From Opisthorchis felineus (lineage: Eukaryota; Platyhelminthes; Trematoda; Opisthorchiida; Opisthorchiidae), in the NCBI GenBank assembly GCA_004794785.1, contig SJOL01009447.1, positions 264,337 to 328,336 of the forward strand: a DNA stretch of 64,000 nt. The letters are read 5' to 3'. A program made the translations under genes and the position numbers. Under the pieces are notes generated by a model. That model made no database searches. It had not been told where the DNA came from and worked only from the letters and a program-made list of their open reading frames with translations. Positions 61,335-64,000 of the stretch are shown here, piece by piece. Position 1 is the first letter of the stretch. Each line of letters opens with the position of its first letter.

Positions 61335-62845
61335 CCCCTTCCCTTCGGCATCGACCGACCGGATTAACTCCGCCAGGACAGCAGTACAACCCAATAAGGG
61401 TGGTTTGAATTTCACACCTCCATACTTTTCAAGTGAAAATTTCAGTACCTCAGAGCCATATTCTTTTCATTCCAGCTGTCTCGATACCCTTTTGTGTATC
61501 AAAGTCGAGAAGATGTTCACGATCTGCTGCGAGGATATGCAACAGAGCGCGTTGTCAGCAGAATGATCTGATTTTCACTTGCATGCTGGCTTATGCCACA
61601 TCATGCATTACGTCATGAAGTGTCAACCACACCAGCGTGACTGTTGCTTGTGTCATGTAAGACCCAAGCACTTGGGCGCATGTCCACAGGAGGCCAGGAA
61701 AGCAACCTTATAATAAAGCCTAGGCCTGGCGATGGATGGGAAGAACAGAGGATTTTGTCTACGCGTCAGTTTTAGATGACAGTCGTCACTCGATATGCTT
61801 ATGATTTCTGTATAGCTTTCTATGGCTACGACAAATGAGAAACCCGATTCCTTTCTTACTGACTTGGCCAGATTCTAGGCAACCATAAATCAATCGGAAA
61901 ATCGGACAACAAAATGACATTTTCTGAAATTTTCTCTGAAAAGTTGGAGAATCCTTCCTGCAAAGGTCCATTTTTCTGGGTAGATTATTTTCCGCGGGCT
62001 AAGCAGAAAACACGAGTCCCTGCTGATCACGTTTCAAACCAATCCAATTTGTCTCATGCTGGCCTTGTCGATTGACCACACCAGGGGCTAGTTCAGCATT
62101 TTCCGGACTAGTATACACTCGGTGCATGCCTGTTGACAAGTCAGCGACTTTTCATATTCTCGTTTTCGTTCCGTTTTGAATTTGGCATATAGGTATGTTT
62201 GATCGATGGTTTAAATCCAACTATCATGCCTAATTTACCAAAATAACCGGTCGGGGTGTAACTAAATCCCACCTGAATCAAATCCAAGGTGGAGAAGGGC
62301 AGTCACAAGTGGCGTGGGAAAATATATGCCCCTTCACACTTTTCAAATTGATGTGACTGCATGTTTCCAAGCTTTTTTAGTTGTGAAAAACGACACTACC
62401 CCAGGGCACCACTCTGTTGTGGCACAATCGACCCTTTAAATAATCTGCTAGGCCTTCAGATTTGAAGTTGGTATGTCTGTCTACCTACACAACTCACCAG
62501 CCATATAATTTCCACAGGAATTCATTCCATTCCCAAATTCAACCACCACTACTTTTTATCGTAAATGTACATGGTTGGTTTTTAAGTATCCAAATCATAC
62601 ATGGGATAACTGCTTTGATTACTCCAGGGCATTTTGAGTTATATCCACGACAGTGCGCGCAGAAACACTGAGTTTCTTCGGAGAGGCTTCCATACGGAAA
62701 GTTTCCACTGTGTGCAGACATGTCAGATAGAGTGCTGTGGTCCTGGACACCACTTGTCGACGGAGACCATGTAAAGCACCCCTTATTGTAACGCTGGGTA
62801 CCGGAACAGATACTATTCTGTGAGCGAATCAACCACACTGCTCGT

Positions 62846-63060
62846 CAGCTGCTCGTGGTTGAATGGTTAAGCTGTGCTTAAACCACTAGCCGGGAGGTCG
62901 TGGGTTCGAAACTCCCTGAAGTTTTGTGAGATGCGCACTGCTGATGATTCCCGGTAAGGACGAAGCAACTGTACAGTGCCTTTCGGACTTTCAGCTCCAC
63001 GCATAGGAGGAAATCTCAGTTGTGTTGGGTTAATGTTATTCGTGGCATCCAATAAAGCGG
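62846..63060 (+). mobile_element. Family S SINE: tRNA-Ser-like head plus hammerhead-like module
   Basis: The head has a box A-like TGGTTGAATGGTTAAGC (62856-62872) and a box B-like GGGTTCGAAACTCCC (62902-62916), spaced as in a tRNA gene. CTCGTGG just before box A resembles class II (Ser/Leu) tRNAs. A hammerhead-like core follows at 62935-62979, then a body ending near CCAATAAAGC. The arrangement matches the known Sm-alpha type of schistosome elements, in which a tRNA-derived SINE carries a hammerhead. RNA polymerase III would be the expected transcriber. Homologous copies lie at 32.8, 41.1 and 56.1 kb. Confidence 0.75.
62935..62979 (+). ncRNA. Hammerhead-like core in family S SINE, variant
   Basis: Stem I is a perfect 6-bp GCACTG (62935-62940) with CAGTGC (62974-62979). 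The CTGATGA core is at 62941-62947. Stem II is reduced to TCC/GGA (62949-62951 with 62958-62960), because the conserved first pair is replaced by T and C. GAA is at 62962-62964. A 2-bp stem III, GC/GT around AACT, places a GTA cut site at 62971-62973. The usual A15.1-U16.1 pair would be G-U. These departures suggest low or no activity unless the family tolerates them. Confidence 0.5.
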
Positions 63061-64000
63061 ATGGTCCAGCTTCAAAGGTAACAGTTCATATTTTGTCTAT
63101 GGATGACGCAGTACAACAGTATTAAAATTCTAGGCACAAACCCATTTTCTGACACTTATCCAGGGAAGAAATCGCGTTTTTCGGGGAAGGATTGCACCAG
63201 TCGAAATGGGGTCACATAACATTATGGAACCGGTTAGCTTTCATATTAACCATCTTTTGCACTTAAAAGTCTATTACTCAAGAAACCGAGGACGTTTGAA
63301 GATTTTGTTATAAAAGTTGCATGGAAATGTGCTACATTTCGGGAAAAACGAAATATTTTCCCTAGCGGAACAAACGTAGTAAGGACGCCATTTTTAGTGG
63401 ATCGGGCTGTGCAGTCAATCAGTTCGAAGAAAAAGGTTATGTAGATGGACTGCAGGATGTAGCCAAGTATGTGGACTAGTTAAAAATCACGTTAAGACTG
63501 GAAAGGACTGTTCAAATGATTGACACGCATGTGAATTTAGCTAACCCAGATATCCCGAAAAATATTTAAAAAGTTAAAACAATGTTACATCTCGCCATCT
63601 ATGATGAAAAGTTTAGAGGTATCCTGTAACTGATTTAGATCCTCTGGATATCGCTAGATCTTTGTAGCTCACCAAATTCCCAGAAAGATTTATCCCACGA
63701 CCTTCCGGTTGACAGGTAAACGATATATAATTCGACCATGAGCGTTTGATCTCTTCTCACATTAGGCCACTACCATCCAGTCACACAAATTGATTTCTTA
63801 AGGTGAAAGTTGTTGACAATTCCTATCAAAGGTGAAACATGTGCACAATGCATTTTTAGCTTCCTAGCTTCATTTGAAAGATGGAATATTGATAGAGACT
63901 TCAAACTCTCAGCCATGCACGGGAGGTTAAAGTCCTGATCGTCACATTATCAATCGGCAAGCCGGGATGGCTAATGGATCATCGAGTGAAGCGGTGACAG

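Larger units (their letters stand above)
60480..61400 (+). mobile_element. Family T cluster: head-to-tail units with tRNA-like head and hammerhead-like cores
   Basis: A landmark block (AGGA[G/A][G/A]ACGACTGTTCAAAC, then a GAGTgATGTgAG stretch and CATTCTAC) occurs near 60498 (degenerate), 60611-60655 and 61037-61085. The CTTTGGTGTG or CTTCGGCATC block preceding it occurs near 60573, 61007 and 61341. Successive units are about 430 and 335 bp apart, so this is a partial direct tandem array. Between units is a tRNA-like stretch (TGGAGTAGTGGTGACAAGC and box B-like AGTTCAAATCCCG, 60870-60936) immediately followed by a hammerhead-like core. Tandem units with one ribozyme each recall the Sm-alpha arrangement. 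Single family T blocks also occur at 8.4 kb. Confidence 0.6.
61401..64000. other. Intergenic with one family S SINE
   Basis: Outside the SINE at 62846-63060 only short frames are present. Nothing crossing the window end could be recognised as part of a gene. Confidence 0.5.

Noticed and set aside
1..64000. CRISPR arrays, rRNA genes, prokaryotic operons or phage genes
   Set aside because: No regularly spaced repeats, conserved rRNA blocks or co-directional dense coding was seen; the window is eukaryotic.

Overview
This window looks like nuclear DNA of a parasitic flatworm, most probably a trematode; I cannot name the genus. The evidence is one dense metazoan gene in a large, AT-leaning, gene-poor background, plus decayed short retroelements that combine a tRNA-like head with hammerhead-ribozyme cores. 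That combination is known from the S. mansoni Sm-alpha elements. No bacterial, plasmid, phage or CRISPR signature is seen. Nearly all other open frames are short, overlap on both strands, and look like chance.

The only certain gene is on the minus strand at 43082-48067. It is a complete Roundabout (Robo) axon-guidance receptor: signal peptide, five Ig domains, three fibronectin III domains, one membrane span, and a long cytoplasmic tail with a CC1-like tyrosine motif and a proline-rich Ena/VASP-type motif. All 1661 codons lie in one uninterrupted exon, which is odd for a Robo gene. A pyrimidine-tract/AG acceptor lies 49 nt upstream of the ATG, and possible poly(A) signals lie about 0.9 kb past the stop.

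The rest is repeat-rich non-coding DNA. Family H (about 15.1, 29.3-29.8, 35.3, 37.2 and 37.7-38.1 kb) has a mirrored A-B-A'-B' layout. One copy keeps a hammerhead ribozyme with an intact core, and a 42-bp minimal copy is flanked by a perfect 9-bp duplication. Family S (32.8, 41.1, 56.1, 59.0 and 62.9 kb) is a SINE with a tRNA-Ser-like head followed by a hammerhead-like module. Family T (8.4 and 60.5-61.4 kb) forms a partial tandem cluster with two more hammerhead-like cores. Family A (39.7 and 57.8 kb) is a tRNA-derived SINE in which I saw no ribozyme. There is also an 85-92 bp-arm foldback at 33.9-34.2 kb, several simple repeats, and three weak exon candidates (9.6, 31.3 and 40.5 kb).

The most interesting content is the recurrence of hammerhead-like cores in three apparently distinct short-element families within one 64-kb window, together with the mirrored architecture of family H.
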